From an uncultured Selenomonadales bacterium (GTDB lineage Bacteria > Bacillota > Negativicutes > Selenomonadales > Selenomonadaceae): 64,000 bases of DNA. The translations under genes were made by a program, and so were the position numbers. The stretch lies in assembly GCA_947165295.1 (NCBI GenBank), contig CAMUZU010000007.1, forward strand, positions 17,395 to 81,394, written 5' to 3'. Below the pieces are notes generated by a model. It worked only from the letters and a program-made list of their open reading frames with translations, was not told the origin of the DNA and did not search any database. Below, one piece after another: positions 53,598-62,309 of the stretch (positions are counted from its first letter, which is position 1; each line of letters starts with the position of its first letter).

Positions 53598-56246
53598 TTG
53601 AACAACATACCGAAGAACTACGAACCGCAAAAGTTCGAGCGCGAAATTTACGCGGCATGGGAACGCGATAACAATTTCCACACCACGGCGGACGCGTCGG
53701 GCGACCCGTACTGTATCGTCATTCCGCCGCCGAACGTCACGGGTCAACTGCACATGGGGCACGCGCTTGACGAAACGCTTCAAGATATTTTGATTCGTTG
53801 GCACCGCATGAAGGGCGACAACACGCTTTGGATGCCTGGCACCGACCACGCGGGCATTGCCACTCAAGCCAAAGTCGAAGAGTCACTGCGCAAGGAAGGC
53901 ACCAACCGTTACGAACTCGGGCGCGAAAAATTTCTTGAACGCGTGTGGCAGTGGAAAGAAAAATTCGGCAACCGTATCAGCTACCAACTTCGCACGCTCG
54001 GCTCCAGTTGCGATTGGGAACGCGAACGCTTCACAATGGACGCGGGCTGCAGTGCCGCCGTGCGAAAAGTTTTCGTCACGCTGTACAACGAAGGCTTGAT
54101 TTATCGCGGCACGCGAATTACGAATTGGTGTCCGAAGTGCAACACCGCAATTTCGGACATTGAAGTTGACCACGAAGACGAAGCCGGTCACCTGTGGCAT
54201 TTGCGCTATCCCTTCAAGGACGGCACGGGCTACATTGAAGTTGCCACAACGCGCCCCGAAACAATGTTGGGCGACACGGGCGTTGCGGTTCACCCCGACG
54301 ACGAACGTTATAAAAATCTTGTCGGCAAGACGTTGATTCTGCCGCTTGTCAATCGCGAAATTCCGCTGTTCGCCGACAGCTACGTCGATAAAAGTTTCGG
54401 CACGGGCGCAGTCAAAGTCACTCCCGCGCACGACCCGAACGATTTTGAAATGGGTCTTCGCCACAACCTCGAACAGATCAAAGTCATCAACAACAACGGC
54501 ACCATGTCGGACGGTGTCGGCAAATATTCGGGACTTGACCGCTACGAATGCCGCAAGGTGATTCTTGACGACTTGCAGGCGGGCGGTTTCCTCGTGTCCG
54601 TGGAAGATCACAATCACGCCGTCGGGCACTGCTCGCGCTGCCACACGACGATTGAGCCGCTCGTCAGCGAACAATGGTTCGTCAAAATGGACACGCTTGC
54701 AAAGCCCGCGATTGACGCCGTCAAGTCGGGCGCGATTAAGTTTGTCCCCGAACGCTTCACGAAAATTTACGTCAACTGGCTTGAAAATATCCGCGACTGG
54801 TGTATCAGCCGACAGCTGTGGTGGGGACACCGAATCCCCGCGTGGTACTGCGACGACTGCGGCAAAATGACCGTGTCCGAAGTCGACATTGACACTTGCC
54901 CGCATTGTCACGGGAAAAATCTTCGCCGCGAAGAAGACGTGCTCGACACGTGGTTTAGTTCTGCGCTGTGGCCGTTCTCGACGCTCGGTTATCCGAACGA
55001 AACTGCGGAGCTTAAAAAATTTTACCCGACGAACGTTCTTGTGACGGGCTACGACATAATATTTTTCTGGGTCGTGCGCATGGTGATGATGGGCTTGAAG
55101 TTCCGCGGCGAAGTCCCGTTCCGTCACGTGTTTATTCACGGGCTTGTTCGCGACGAACTCGGCCGCAAGATGACAAAATCGCTCGGCAACGGCATTGACC
55201 CCGTCGAAATTATCGACACTTACGGCGCGGACAGTTTGCGTTTCACTTTGGTGACGGGCAACACTCCCGGCAACGACATGCGCTTTTTCCGTGCGAAAGT
55301 TGAGTCGTCCCGCAACTTCGCGAACAAAATCTGGAACGCGTCGCGCTTCGTGCTGATGAATTTGGACGGCTTCGACACGACGTTTAAACCTGCGCGGCAT
55401 GATTTTGAGCTTGCCGACTTGTGGATTATTTATCGGCTGGCGTATCGAATCAAAATGGTTACCGACAACCTCGAAAAGTTTGAGCTTGGCGAGGCGGCGC
55501 GACAGCTGTACGAATTCATCTGGTTTGAGTTCTGCGACTATTACATTGAGCTGACGAAACCGCGACTTTACGGCGACAATCCGCGTGAGAAGGCGACGGC
55601 ATTGTTCGTGTTGACGACGGTGCTTGAATGCGCGCTGAGACTTTTGCATCCGTTCATGCCGTTCTTGACGGAGGCGATTCGTCAACAGCTGCCCAACGCG
55701 ACGGGTTCAATCATGCTTGCGAAGTTCCCGACGGTCGACGAACTGAACGATCTGCTCGTCAAGAAATCGCGAATCGAAACCTGCGCGAAAATCATCCTGA
55801 ACATCGTCAAAGCCGTGCGCAACTTGAAGACCGAAGTCGGCATTGATTCACGCAAGAAAACGCGGATTGTCCTGCGCATGTCGAATACCCGCGACCGCCT
55901 CATGGTCATGAGAGTTTCGCATTACGTGACGATTTTGGCTTGCGCGGAGCCGATTGACTTCTCCGACGAAAAGCCTGCACACGCGTTAAGTGCCGTGGTC
56001 GACGGCGCGGAAATTTTCTTGCCGCTCGAAGGTTTAATCGACGCCGACAAAGAAATTGCCCGCCTCACCAAAGAGCGCGACAAGTTGCAGAAATACATCA
56101 CGTCGACGGAGGCGCGGCTCGCCAATCCGAAATTTATCGGCAAGGCACCCGCAAACGTCGTCGAAGCCGAACACGCCAAACTTGCGACGGCACGCGACAA
56201 AGTCACGGCACTCGACGGACAAATCGCGCAGTTGAAAGCGTTATGA
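53598..56246 (+). CDS. valS: valyl-tRNA synthetase
   Basis: 882 residues, full length. Class I synthetase that charges tRNA(Val), with an editing domain for mis-charged Thr. The HIGH motif is HMGH (about 52-55) after PPPNVTGQL, the editing region includes TTRPETMLGDT, the KMSKS loop is KMTKS (about 524) in GRKMTKSLGNGIDP, and the C-terminus is a coiled-coil (EIARLTKERDKLQKYI). TTG start behind CGGAGG. Its stop overlaps the folC start by four bases (ATGA). Confidence 0.96.
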   Translation: MNNIPKNYEPQKFEREIYAAWERDNNFHTTADASGDPYCIVIPPPNVTGQLHMGHALDETLQDILIRWHRMKGDNTLWMPGTDHAGIATQAKVEESLRKEGTNRYELGREKFLERVWQWKEKFGNRISYQLRTLGSSCDWERERFTMDAGCSAAVRKVFVTLYNEGLIYRGTRITNWCPKCNTAISDIEVDHEDEAGHLWHLRYPFKDGTGYIEVATTRPETMLGDTGVAVHPDDERYKNLVGKTLILPLVNREIPLFADSYVDKSFGTGAVKVTPAHDPNDFEMGLRHNLEQIKVINNNGTMSDGVGKYSGLDRYECRKVILDDLQAGGFLVSVEDHNHAVGHCSRCHTTIEPLVSEQWFVKMDTLAKPAIDAVKSGAIKFVPERFTKIYVNWLENIRDWCISRQLWWGHRIPAWYCDDCGKMTVSEVDIDTCPHCHGKNLRREEDVLDTWFSSALWPFSTLGYPNETAELKKFYPTNVLVTGYDIIFFWVVRMVMMGLKFRGEVPFRHVFIHGLVRDELGRKMTKSLGNGIDPVEIIDTYGADSLRFTLVTGNTPGNDMRFFRAKVESSRNFANKIWNASRFVLMNLDGFDTTFKPARHDFELADLWIIYRLAYRIKMVTDNLEKFELGEAARQLYEFIWFEFCDYYIELTKPRLYGDNPREKATALFVLTTVLECALRLLHPFMPFLTEAIRQQLPNATGSIMLAKFPTVDELNDLLVKKSRIETCAKIILNIVKAVRNLKTEVGIDSRKKTRIVLRMSNTRDRLMVMRVSHYVTILACAEPIDFSDEKPAHALSAVVDGAEIFLPLEGLIDADKEIARLTKERDKLQKYITSTEARLANPKFIGKAPANVVEAEHAKLATARDKVTALDGQIAQLKAL

Positions 56247-57418
56247 ACACCTTCGACGACGCGCTTAAATATCTCGAACACCTGTGCATTTTCGGCATCA
56301 AGGCGGGACTCGAACGCACCCTTGCTCTTGTCGACAAGCTCGGCAACCCGCAGAATTGTTATCGCACGGTTCACGTCGCGGGCACCAACGGCAAAGGTTC
56401 CGTCTGCGCAATGTTGGCGGAAATTTTGCGGACGTCGGGCTTGCATGTCGGACTGTTCACTTCGCCGCATTTGGAGAGTTACTGCGAACGAATCAAGGTT
56501 GACGGTGTCGACATTTCGGAAGCGGACTTCGCCGAAGAAATTTTCCGCGTCAAGGCGACGGGCGTCGATTGTTCGCACTTTGAAACGTTGACGGGCGCAG
56601 CCTTCGATTACTTCAAACGTCGCGGCGTGGACATTGCGGTTGTCGAAGTCGGCTTGGGCGGCACGCTCGATTCGACGAACGTCATCTTGCCCGAAGTGTC
56701 GGTTATCACCAACGTTGCCCGCGACCACGAAAACATTTTGGGCGACCTCGACAACATTGCGCTCAACAAGGCGGGCATTATCAAGCCGAACGTTCCTTGC
56801 GTGACGGGCGCAAAAAATAAACCGCTCGACATTGTCCGCAGTGTTGCCGTTGAAATGAATTCGCCGTTGCACATTGTGACGAAGCCTTTCGACGGTGAAG
56901 TCAATCTGCGCGGGCGTCACCAACGAATGAACGCGGCTGTTGCGATTGAAACTGCGCGGTTGCTCGGCGTCGACGACGAAACGATTTTCGCGGCATTGAA
57001 GCGCGTGACGTGGCCGGGACGCTTTGAAGTCTTCGGCTCGCTCGTGATTGACGGGGCACACAATCCCGACGGCGCGGCGGCACTTCGCACGGCTTTGGAC
57101 GAAACTTTTCCCGACGGCAAGCGTGCATGGGTATTCGGCGTTCTGCGAGACAAAAATTTTTCCGACATGGTGAAGATTCTGTTTCGCGGTGACGATTTTG
57201 TTATCGTGACGGAGCCGCCTTCGGAACGTGCCGCCAACGTCGACGAAGTTTGCAAAGTCCTGCGCGAACACGAAATTTCTTGCGTCGGTGAAGCGGACAA
57301 CTTTGCCGCCGTGGAAAGATTGTTGTCGACGCCTGCGGACGTGAAGATAATCGCCGGTTCGCTGTACCTGATTGGTAAAGTTCGCAGGTTCGCGACGGTG
57401 ACCGGCCGTCATGGATGA
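56243..57418 (+). CDS. folC: folylpolyglutamate synthase / dihydrofolate synthase FolC
   Basis: 391 residues. FolC adds glutamates to folates, and in many bacteria also joins dihydropteroate with glutamate. The ATP-binding loop is VAGTNGKGSVCAML (about 45-58). Further blocks are LFTSPHLESYCERI, VVEVGLGGTLDSTNV and VIDGAHNPDGAAAL. ATG overlaps the valS stop, so the two are coupled. The final residues GRHG and TGA are encoded by a partial palindrome A (57404-57420). The last 191 bases of the gene are repeated directly downstream. Confidence 0.94.
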   Translation: MNTFDDALKYLEHLCIFGIKAGLERTLALVDKLGNPQNCYRTVHVAGTNGKGSVCAMLAEILRTSGLHVGLFTSPHLESYCERIKVDGVDISEADFAEEIFRVKATGVDCSHFETLTGAAFDYFKRRGVDIAVVEVGLGGTLDSTNVILPEVSVITNVARDHENILGDLDNIALNKAGIIKPNVPCVTGAKNKPLDIVRSVAVEMNSPLHIVTKPFDGEVNLRGRHQRMNAAVAIETARLLGVDDETIFAALKRVTWPGRFEVFGSLVIDGAHNPDGAAALRTALDETFPDGKRAWVFGVLRDKNFSDMVKILFRGDDFVIVTEPPSERAANVDEVCKVLREHEISCVGEADNFAAVERLLSTPADVKIIAGSLYLIGKVRRFATVTGRHG

Positions 57419-57423
57419 CGAAT
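57233..57423 (+). repeat. first unit of a 191-bp tandem duplication
   Basis: It covers the 3' end of folC and 17 bases of palindrome A. The second unit (57424-57614) begins with the same GCCAACGTCGACGAAG. About five differences lie in the first 60 bases; from there to the palindrome the two units read as identical. Confidence 0.9.
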
Positions 57424-57609
57424 GCCAACGTCGACGAAGTTTGCAACGTCCTGCGCGAACACAAAATTTCTTGCGTTGCCGAAGCGGACAACTTTGCCGC
57501 CGTGGAAAGATTGTTGTCGACGCCTGCGGACGTGAAGATAATCGCCGGTTCGCTGTACCTGATTGGTAAAGTTCGCAGGTTCGCGACGGTGACCGGCCGT
57601 CATGGATGA
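57424..57609 (+). pseudogene. duplicated 3' fragment of folC
   Basis: It repeats the last 60 or so codons of folC with a few changes (for example CNVLREHKISCVAEAD against CKVLREHEISCVGEAD) and ends in the same GRHG stop within palindrome A of copy 5. A frame beginning at the ATG of the first palindrome would give a 64-residue peptide, but without a ribosome site. Most likely a non-functional duplicate. Confidence 0.8.
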
Positions 57610-57735
57610 CGGCCGCAATCGCCTGTCGCATGACGCAGGATGCGTCATAGCAGGCGCAGTTTCTTTGGTTACTTTCTTTGCTGCCAAAGAAAGTAACATA
57701 AACACACGAATTCAATTGAAGCGACGCGCCGACGT
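57595..57735 (+). repeat. dispersed intergenic element, copy 5
   Basis: A at 57595-57614, B at 57620-57656 (CGCCTG/CAGGCG outside, ATGACGCA-GGA-TGCGTCAT inside, several compensated changes), C at 57668-57697 (GTTACTTTCTTTG/CAAAGAAAGTAAC) and D from about 57712 (TCAATTGAAGCGACGCGCC). It fills most of the gap between the folC duplicate and the next gene. Confidence 0.85.
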
Positions 57736-57778
57736 GCAACCGTCAACGTGACGACCGAACTTTTATGGATGTGATGCA

Positions 57779-59524
57779 GTGAACAGAATCAGCGTCCTTG
57801 CCAGACGCCGCAGAATCAAAAATCTTGAGCAGTGGACGATGTACGCAATAATCGCGGAGTCGTTCTTCCTCGCGCTGAGCCCGACACTTGCGGCGGCGGC
57901 AATAATGGTCGGCGTGGTGACGTGGTTCCTGCGCTGCCAAATCGATTCCAAATACAAAATCCGAAGCCTGCCGTTCGACGTGCCGGTCACGATATTTCTG
58001 CTAATCGGCGCGGCAAGCGTATTGATGTCGTCGGTGCGTTCGTTCGCGCTGATTTACAACTACTGCATGTTGGTCGGCATTTACGCGTTGACTTATTTCG
58101 TCGTCGGGCAAACAATTCGCACACCCGAACAAGTCAAGCAAATGTCGCAAGCACTTGCGGCGGGCGCGGTGATTGTCGTGCTGTATGCGCTGTTCCAAAT
58201 ACTTTTCGGCGTGGACGCGGCGGACGTGAAGTGGACAGACCCCGAAGCCTTCCCGCAGCTGAAGAAGCGAATTTTTTCGACGCTGGAAAATCCGAACGTG
58301 CTTGCGGGTTATCTGGACGTGTTCATTTGCTTGGCACTCGGACTGCTTGCCAAAGTCGAGCGGCGTTCGCAGAAAGTGATTTTAATCGTCGCGATAATCG
58401 CGCTTGCGGGCTGTTTGACAATGACTTATTCGCGAGGCGCGTTCCTGACGATTGCCGCAGTCTTCGCGGTGTATGCCTTCCTGCAAGATTGGCGCGTGCT
58501 AATTTTGTTCGCGGCGGTGACGGGCATAATCGCTTACACCGACGCAACCTTCACCGACAGAATTTTTTCCGCGTTCAACATGGGCGACTCGTCCGAAGGC
58601 GTGCGACTGGGCATTTGGGTTTCGACGACCGCAATGATAAGCGATCACCCGTTCACCGGTATCGGTTGGGGCGCGTATCAATACGTTTACCCGCAGTACA
58701 ACTATTACATTGCCGACAACGACATCACGATTTACCACGCGCACAACATTTACCTGAACGTCGCGGCGGAGATTGGCATTGTCGGTGCGCTGGCGTTTTT
58801 CTGGTATTTTTTCGGGACAATGTTTATGTCGCTCGCTCTCGGTGCCAACGAACGTTACGCGAAGATTCGCGACGGCGTCGAAGAACTTGCCGAACAACAG
58901 GCGTCGAGTCTGTCGGAACGTGCGCAGAACGTTTTGGACTCAAGCGGATTCTTGCGTGCGGTGACGGAGATTAAAGACGCGCTCAACGCAAGGTTGTCCG
59001 CCTTCGCCGACGCGGTGACGAATTTGTTGCCGTTCGGGAAAAAGCCTTTGCCGACGCTCAAAGTCAAGAAGCCGCGCAAGAGTTATCGCGAAGTTGTTCA
59101 TCATGAAGATTTGAACTTCAGCGAACACACGCGCAAAAAGTTCGCCGACGTCGACAAACCTTCGGGCGACGGTGTGGACGATTCGGCTTTCATTGACGGT
59201 GACGAAAAAGTTTCAGCCATCGAAAAAATTTCTGTCGGCGGCGAAAAAATTTCCGTCAAGCGCGTGCGGCTCAAAAAGTCCGACGACTCAACCGACATCG
59301 ACTCAACCGTTGAACGCGACGACAAGCCGCTTGTCGATTGGGACGGCATGACCAAGCTTGACGATCGCAAGTTTATCGACGGGCTTAAACTCGGCATTGG
59401 TCTTGCGTTTCTGTCAATGGCACTCAACGGCTTGACCGACGACCTTTTGTTTAACATCCCAAGCGCAATGCTCATGTGGCAACTGGGCGCGTTGGGTGCA
59501 GCGATAAATTCAATCAGGAGTTGA
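57779..59524 (+). CDS. O-antigen ligase-like polysaccharide polymerase/ligase
   Basis: 581 residues, a multi-spanning membrane protein. About ten hydrophobic segments fill residues 20-365, and the motif HAHNIYLNVAAEIGIVGALAF is typical of the WaaL/Wzy family, whose members join or polymerise lipid-linked sugars at the outer face of the inner membrane. Unusually, a charged hydrophilic stretch of about 170 residues (about 366-535, with KKPLPTLKVKKPRK and many Asp/Lys) comes before a last hydrophobic segment (KLGIGLAFLSMALNG). GTG start at 57779 overlaps the stop of a five-codon ATG frame (MDVMQ), with only a weak GGATGTG site. Acceptor unknown. Confidence 0.82.
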   Translation: MNRISVLARRRRIKNLEQWTMYAIIAESFFLALSPTLAAAAIMVGVVTWFLRCQIDSKYKIRSLPFDVPVTIFLLIGAASVLMSSVRSFALIYNYCMLVGIYALTYFVVGQTIRTPEQVKQMSQALAAGAVIVVLYALFQILFGVDAADVKWTDPEAFPQLKKRIFSTLENPNVLAGYLDVFICLALGLLAKVERRSQKVILIVAIIALAGCLTMTYSRGAFLTIAAVFAVYAFLQDWRVLILFAAVTGIIAYTDATFTDRIFSAFNMGDSSEGVRLGIWVSTTAMISDHPFTGIGWGAYQYVYPQYNYYIADNDITIYHAHNIYLNVAAEIGIVGALAFFWYFFGTMFMSLALGANERYAKIRDGVEELAEQQASSLSERAQNVLDSSGFLRAVTEIKDALNARLSAFADAVTNLLPFGKKPLPTLKVKKPRKSYREVVHHEDLNFSEHTRKKFADVDKPSGDGVDDSAFIDGDEKVSAIEKISVGGEKISVKRVRLKKSDDSTDIDSTVERDDKPLVDWDGMTKLDDRKFIDGLKLGIGLAFLSMALNGLTDDLLFNIPSAMLMWQLGALGAAINSIRS

Positions 59525-59569
59525 CGACGCGTCAACATCCAAACTGCTTTTACGGAGGTGGCGTACACA

Positions 59570-60193
59570 TTGAAAAAGATGATTTCACAGGCGACGATTG
59601 ACCGACTGCCGCTGTACTTCAGGACGTTGCGGCTGTTTGAAGACGAAAAGATTCCGATTATCTCTTCCGACGAACTGGGACGCAGGCTCGACATTACCCC
59701 CGAACAGATCCGCAAAGATTTGGCGACGTTCGGGCAATTCGGGCGCAAGGGCATCGGTTACGACGTGCACGACCTCAAGGAGAAGCTTGCCAACATTTTG
59801 GGCTTGCACAAACACTGGCGGCTTGCGATTGTCGGCGTGGGACATCTCGGCGGCGCGCTCGCCAATTACGTCAACTTCGCGTCGTTGGGCTTTTCGGTTG
59901 TCGCGCTGTTGGACATCAACAAGAAAGTTGTCGGCACGCAAGTCAACGGCATTAAAGTCGCCGACGTGACGCGGCTCAACGAAATTGTCGCCAAAGACGA
60001 AGTTGACATCGGCGTCATCACCGTGCCGGCTCAAGAGGCGCAGGGCGTGGCGGACTTGCTCGTTGCTTCGGGCGTCAAAGGCATTTGGAATTTCGCGCCG
60101 ACGAAACTCAACGTGCCCGCGACGATTCCGCTGATTAACGAAGACTTGTCAATCGGTCTTAGCGCGCTCAGTTATTACATGACGCAAGAGTAA
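59570..60193 (+). CDS. rex: redox-sensing transcriptional repressor Rex
   Basis: 207 residues. Rex binds DNA when NADH is low and represses fermentation genes. The N-terminal winged helix (ATIDRLPLYFRTLRLF, then SSDELGRRLDITPEQIRKDL) is followed by FGQFGRKGIGYDV and a Rossmann domain with GVGHLGGALANY (about 89-100) and later FAPTKLNVP. TTG start nine bases after GGAGGTG; a GTG inside that ribosome site is not credible. secG follows after 13 bases. Confidence 0.94.
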   Translation: MKKMISQATIDRLPLYFRTLRLFEDEKIPIISSDELGRRLDITPEQIRKDLATFGQFGRKGIGYDVHDLKEKLANILGLHKHWRLAIVGVGHLGGALANYVNFASLGFSVVALLDINKKVVGTQVNGIKVADVTRLNEIVAKDEVDIGVITVPAQEAQGVADLLVASGVKGIWNFAPTKLNVPATIPLINEDLSIGLSALSYYMTQE

Positions 60194-60206
60194 CGGAGGT
60201 TTGCGA

Positions 60207-60434
60207 ATGCTTACTGTTTTGATGGTTTTGGACGCGTTGATTTCAATCGCGTTGATTTTGGTCGTGCTCGGTCAAGAGCCCAAGTCCGGCGGCATGGGCG
60301 GCATGGACGGCGGTTCCGACACGACGTTTTCGGGCAAAGTTCGCGGCATGGACGCTTTGCTTGCGCGATTTACCGTCGTGCTGGGAATTTTGTTCGCGAT
60401 AATCACGCTCGTAATTGCAAAGCTGTCGATGTGA
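60207..60434 (+). CDS. secG: protein translocase subunit SecG
   Basis: 75 residues. Two membrane helices (TVLMVLDALISIALILVVLGQ and FTVVLGILFAIITLVIA) flank a Gly/Met-rich loop (KSGGMGGMDGGSDTTF), the classic SecG layout. It assists SecYEG-mediated export. ATG seven bases after GGAGGT. The secG-carboxylesterase-rnr order is widespread in Firmicutes. Confidence 0.93.
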   Translation: MLTVLMVLDALISIALILVVLGQEPKSGGMGGMDGGSDTTFSGKVRGMDALLARFTVVLGILFAIITLVIAKLSM

Positions 60435-60470
60435 CGGATTTGTTACTTTCGCTTTGGTGAGGTGATTGTT

Positions 60471-61217
60471 TTGGTTGAAGGCGCACAATCTTTTTTTTTG
60501 GGCGGCAACTCAAACGGTGTCTTGTTGATTCACGGCTTTACGGGTCTGCCCGTCGAATTGTCGTTGCTCGGACAATTTCTTAATCGCAAAGGCTTCACGG
60601 TGCATTGTCCGCGTCTTGCGGGTCACGGTGTCGACGAACGGGCTTTAATGCGCACGACCAAAGACGATTGGTTTGATTCGGTTGTCGACGGTGCGGCGGT
60701 TCTTCGCGGCGTGTGCGACAACATTTGCGTCGTCGGGCACTCAATGGGCGGCTTGCTTGCGCTCAAGTTGGCTGCCGTGCAAAACGTTTCAAAGGTCGCG
60801 ACGTTGGCGGCTCCGATTTTCATTGACGACGGGCTGGGACTTCGCAACCTTCCGCCGCGTGAATTCTGTTCTGAAGCGTGCATTGTTCAGCCGCGCAGAA
60901 TTTTGGACGACGTGCCCGCGGGCGTCAACAATCCCGACAAGAAGACGCCGCTTATCAGCGTGCACGAATTGCTTGGCGTGATTGACGACGCGAAAAAAAT
61001 TTTGCCCGACGTCACCGCGCCGATTTTAATCATGCACGGTGAAGAAGATCACACCGCTCAACCGCGAAGTGCCCGTTACATTACGGACAATGTCGGCTCG
61101 CAGGACAAGCGCGTCGTCACGATTCCGAAGAGCGGTCACCTGTTGCCGCTTGCCGAAGAGCGCGATTTAGTCTTCGATTTGGTTGCGGACTTTTTGACGG
61201 ACGGTCATGAACGCTAA
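60471..61217 (+). CDS. alpha/beta-hydrolase, carboxylesterase Est30-like
   Basis: 248 residues. Oxyanion region LLIHGFTGLPVEL, nucleophile elbow GHSMGG (Ser about 91), the acid in HGEEDHT and the catalytic His in PKSGHLLP near the C-terminus complete the triad. It resembles the Geobacillus Est30/monoacylglycerol lipase group that lies between secG and rnr. TTG start six bases after GAGGTG. Its end overlaps the next gene by 11 bases. The substrate is probably short-chain or monoacyl esters. Confidence 0.88.
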   Translation: MVEGAQSFFLGGNSNGVLLIHGFTGLPVELSLLGQFLNRKGFTVHCPRLAGHGVDERALMRTTKDDWFDSVVDGAAVLRGVCDNICVVGHSMGGLLALKLAAVQNVSKVATLAAPIFIDDGLGLRNLPPREFCSEACIVQPRRILDDVPAGVNNPDKKTPLISVHELLGVIDDAKKILPDVTAPILIMHGEEDHTAQPRSARYITDNVGSQDKRVVTIPKSGHLLPLAEERDLVFDLVADFLTDGHER

Positions 61218-62307
61218 GCGACTGTACGCGCTGGACAACTTGAAGTGGTTCGTCATCTGGTTAATGGTCGTCTTTCACGCGGCAATGTGTTACATGGCGT
61301 TCGCGCCCGAATGGTGGTATGTCGTCGACGCGGACGACCCGCAGTTTTCGGCGACGGTGTTCGTGTGTTGGGCGGATATTTTTATCATGCCGGTAATGTT
61401 CTTCGTGTCGGGGTACTTCGGGCTGATGTCGCTGTCAAAGCACGGCGTGAAACGATTTTGGCGCGGAAAGTTTGTGCGGATAATTTTGCCGTGGTTAATC
61501 GGGTCAATTTTTGTCGCGCCGCTTGTGACGTACATAATTCTTGCAAGCCGACACGCGCAGGTTCCGTTTTGGGAATTTTACACAACGCTGTTTTGGGGCG
61601 TGTTCTATCAGCAGGCGCAGTATTGGTACCTGGGAGCGTTGACGGCACTTTACGCGCTGCTCGTGTGGGTGTGCGACCTGTTCCCGAATTTTTTGACGCG
61701 GACGAAAGAGTTGCCGACGGTGAAATTTTTCGCGGCGATATTCGCGGTGTCTGCGGTGACGATTGGATTAATCGGCGCGCACATGCCGCCCGACACGTGG
61801 AAATTTTTCGGTTACGTGCTTGTGTTGCAACCCGTGCGAATTCCGACGTACATTGCGATATTTTTTGCGGGCGCGCAGGCTTGGCGGCAAGGCTGGTTTG
61901 TCGAAGAAGGCTACGTCCCGAAACTGTGGACGTGGGGAATTGCCTTCGCGTTGACGGGCGGGCTTTACATCTTGCAACGGTTCGGCTTCATCTTCGCGCA
62001 GTTCGGCGACGTTGAAAAAGTTTGGCTCAACGCAATTTGTCAAGCGGCGTTTACCGTGGCGTCGGTGTTCTTCTTGACGGGATTTTTCCGTCGCAAGCTC
62101 AACTTCACGTCACCGCTGCTTAAAGAGTTGTCGGCGACTTCGTACGCGGTCTACTGGCTTCACATGCCGATTTTGTTTTTCGTGGCGTGGGCGTTCACCT
62201 TCGTGACGGTGGCGGTGTGGCTGAAGTATGTCGCGGTGTGCGCGCTTGCGTTGACGTTGTGTTTCGTGTTGGCGCGAGCTGTGTTGATTCAGTTGCCGAG
62301 CTTCTGA
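61207..62307 (+). CDS. acyltransferase-3 family membrane protein
   Basis: 366 residues with about ten membrane segments. The N-terminal motif YALDNLKWFVIWLMVVFHAA carries the conserved His, and MFFVSGYFGLMSL and a strongly basic loop (KRFWRGKFVRIILPWL) match the acyltransferase-3 family, which O-acylates polysaccharides or lipids at the membrane. It may modify the product of the nearby O-antigen ligase-like protein; that is inference. It starts inside the end of the esterase gene, so is coupled to it. It interrupts the usual secG-est-rnr order. Confidence 0.83.
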   Translation: MNAKRLYALDNLKWFVIWLMVVFHAAMCYMAFAPEWWYVVDADDPQFSATVFVCWADIFIMPVMFFVSGYFGLMSLSKHGVKRFWRGKFVRIILPWLIGSIFVAPLVTYIILASRHAQVPFWEFYTTLFWGVFYQQAQYWYLGALTALYALLVWVCDLFPNFLTRTKELPTVKFFAAIFAVSAVTIGLIGAHMPPDTWKFFGYVLVLQPVRIPTYIAIFFAGAQAWRQGWFVEEGYVPKLWTWGIAFALTGGLYILQRFGFIFAQFGDVEKVWLNAICQAAFTVASVFFLTGFFRRKLNFTSPLLKELSATSYAVYWLHMPILFFVAWAFTFVTVAVWLKYVAVCALALTLCFVLARAVLIQLPSF

Positions 62308-62309
62308 AC

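Noticed and set aside
53883..55685. 600-codon open frame on the minus strand opposite valS
   Set aside because: It is the antisense of a certain synthetase gene and its translation is a basic, His/Arg/Val-rich sequence without motifs; the strong codon bias of this genome leaves antisense frames open.
57415..57609. 64-residue gene after folC
   Set aside because: It is the duplicated folC end read from the palindrome's ATG; no ribosome site.
55922..57739. 605-codon minus-strand open frame opposite valS and folC
   Set aside because: Antisense of two real genes and the folC duplication; it contains the duplicated segment twice, which only reflects the DNA repeat.
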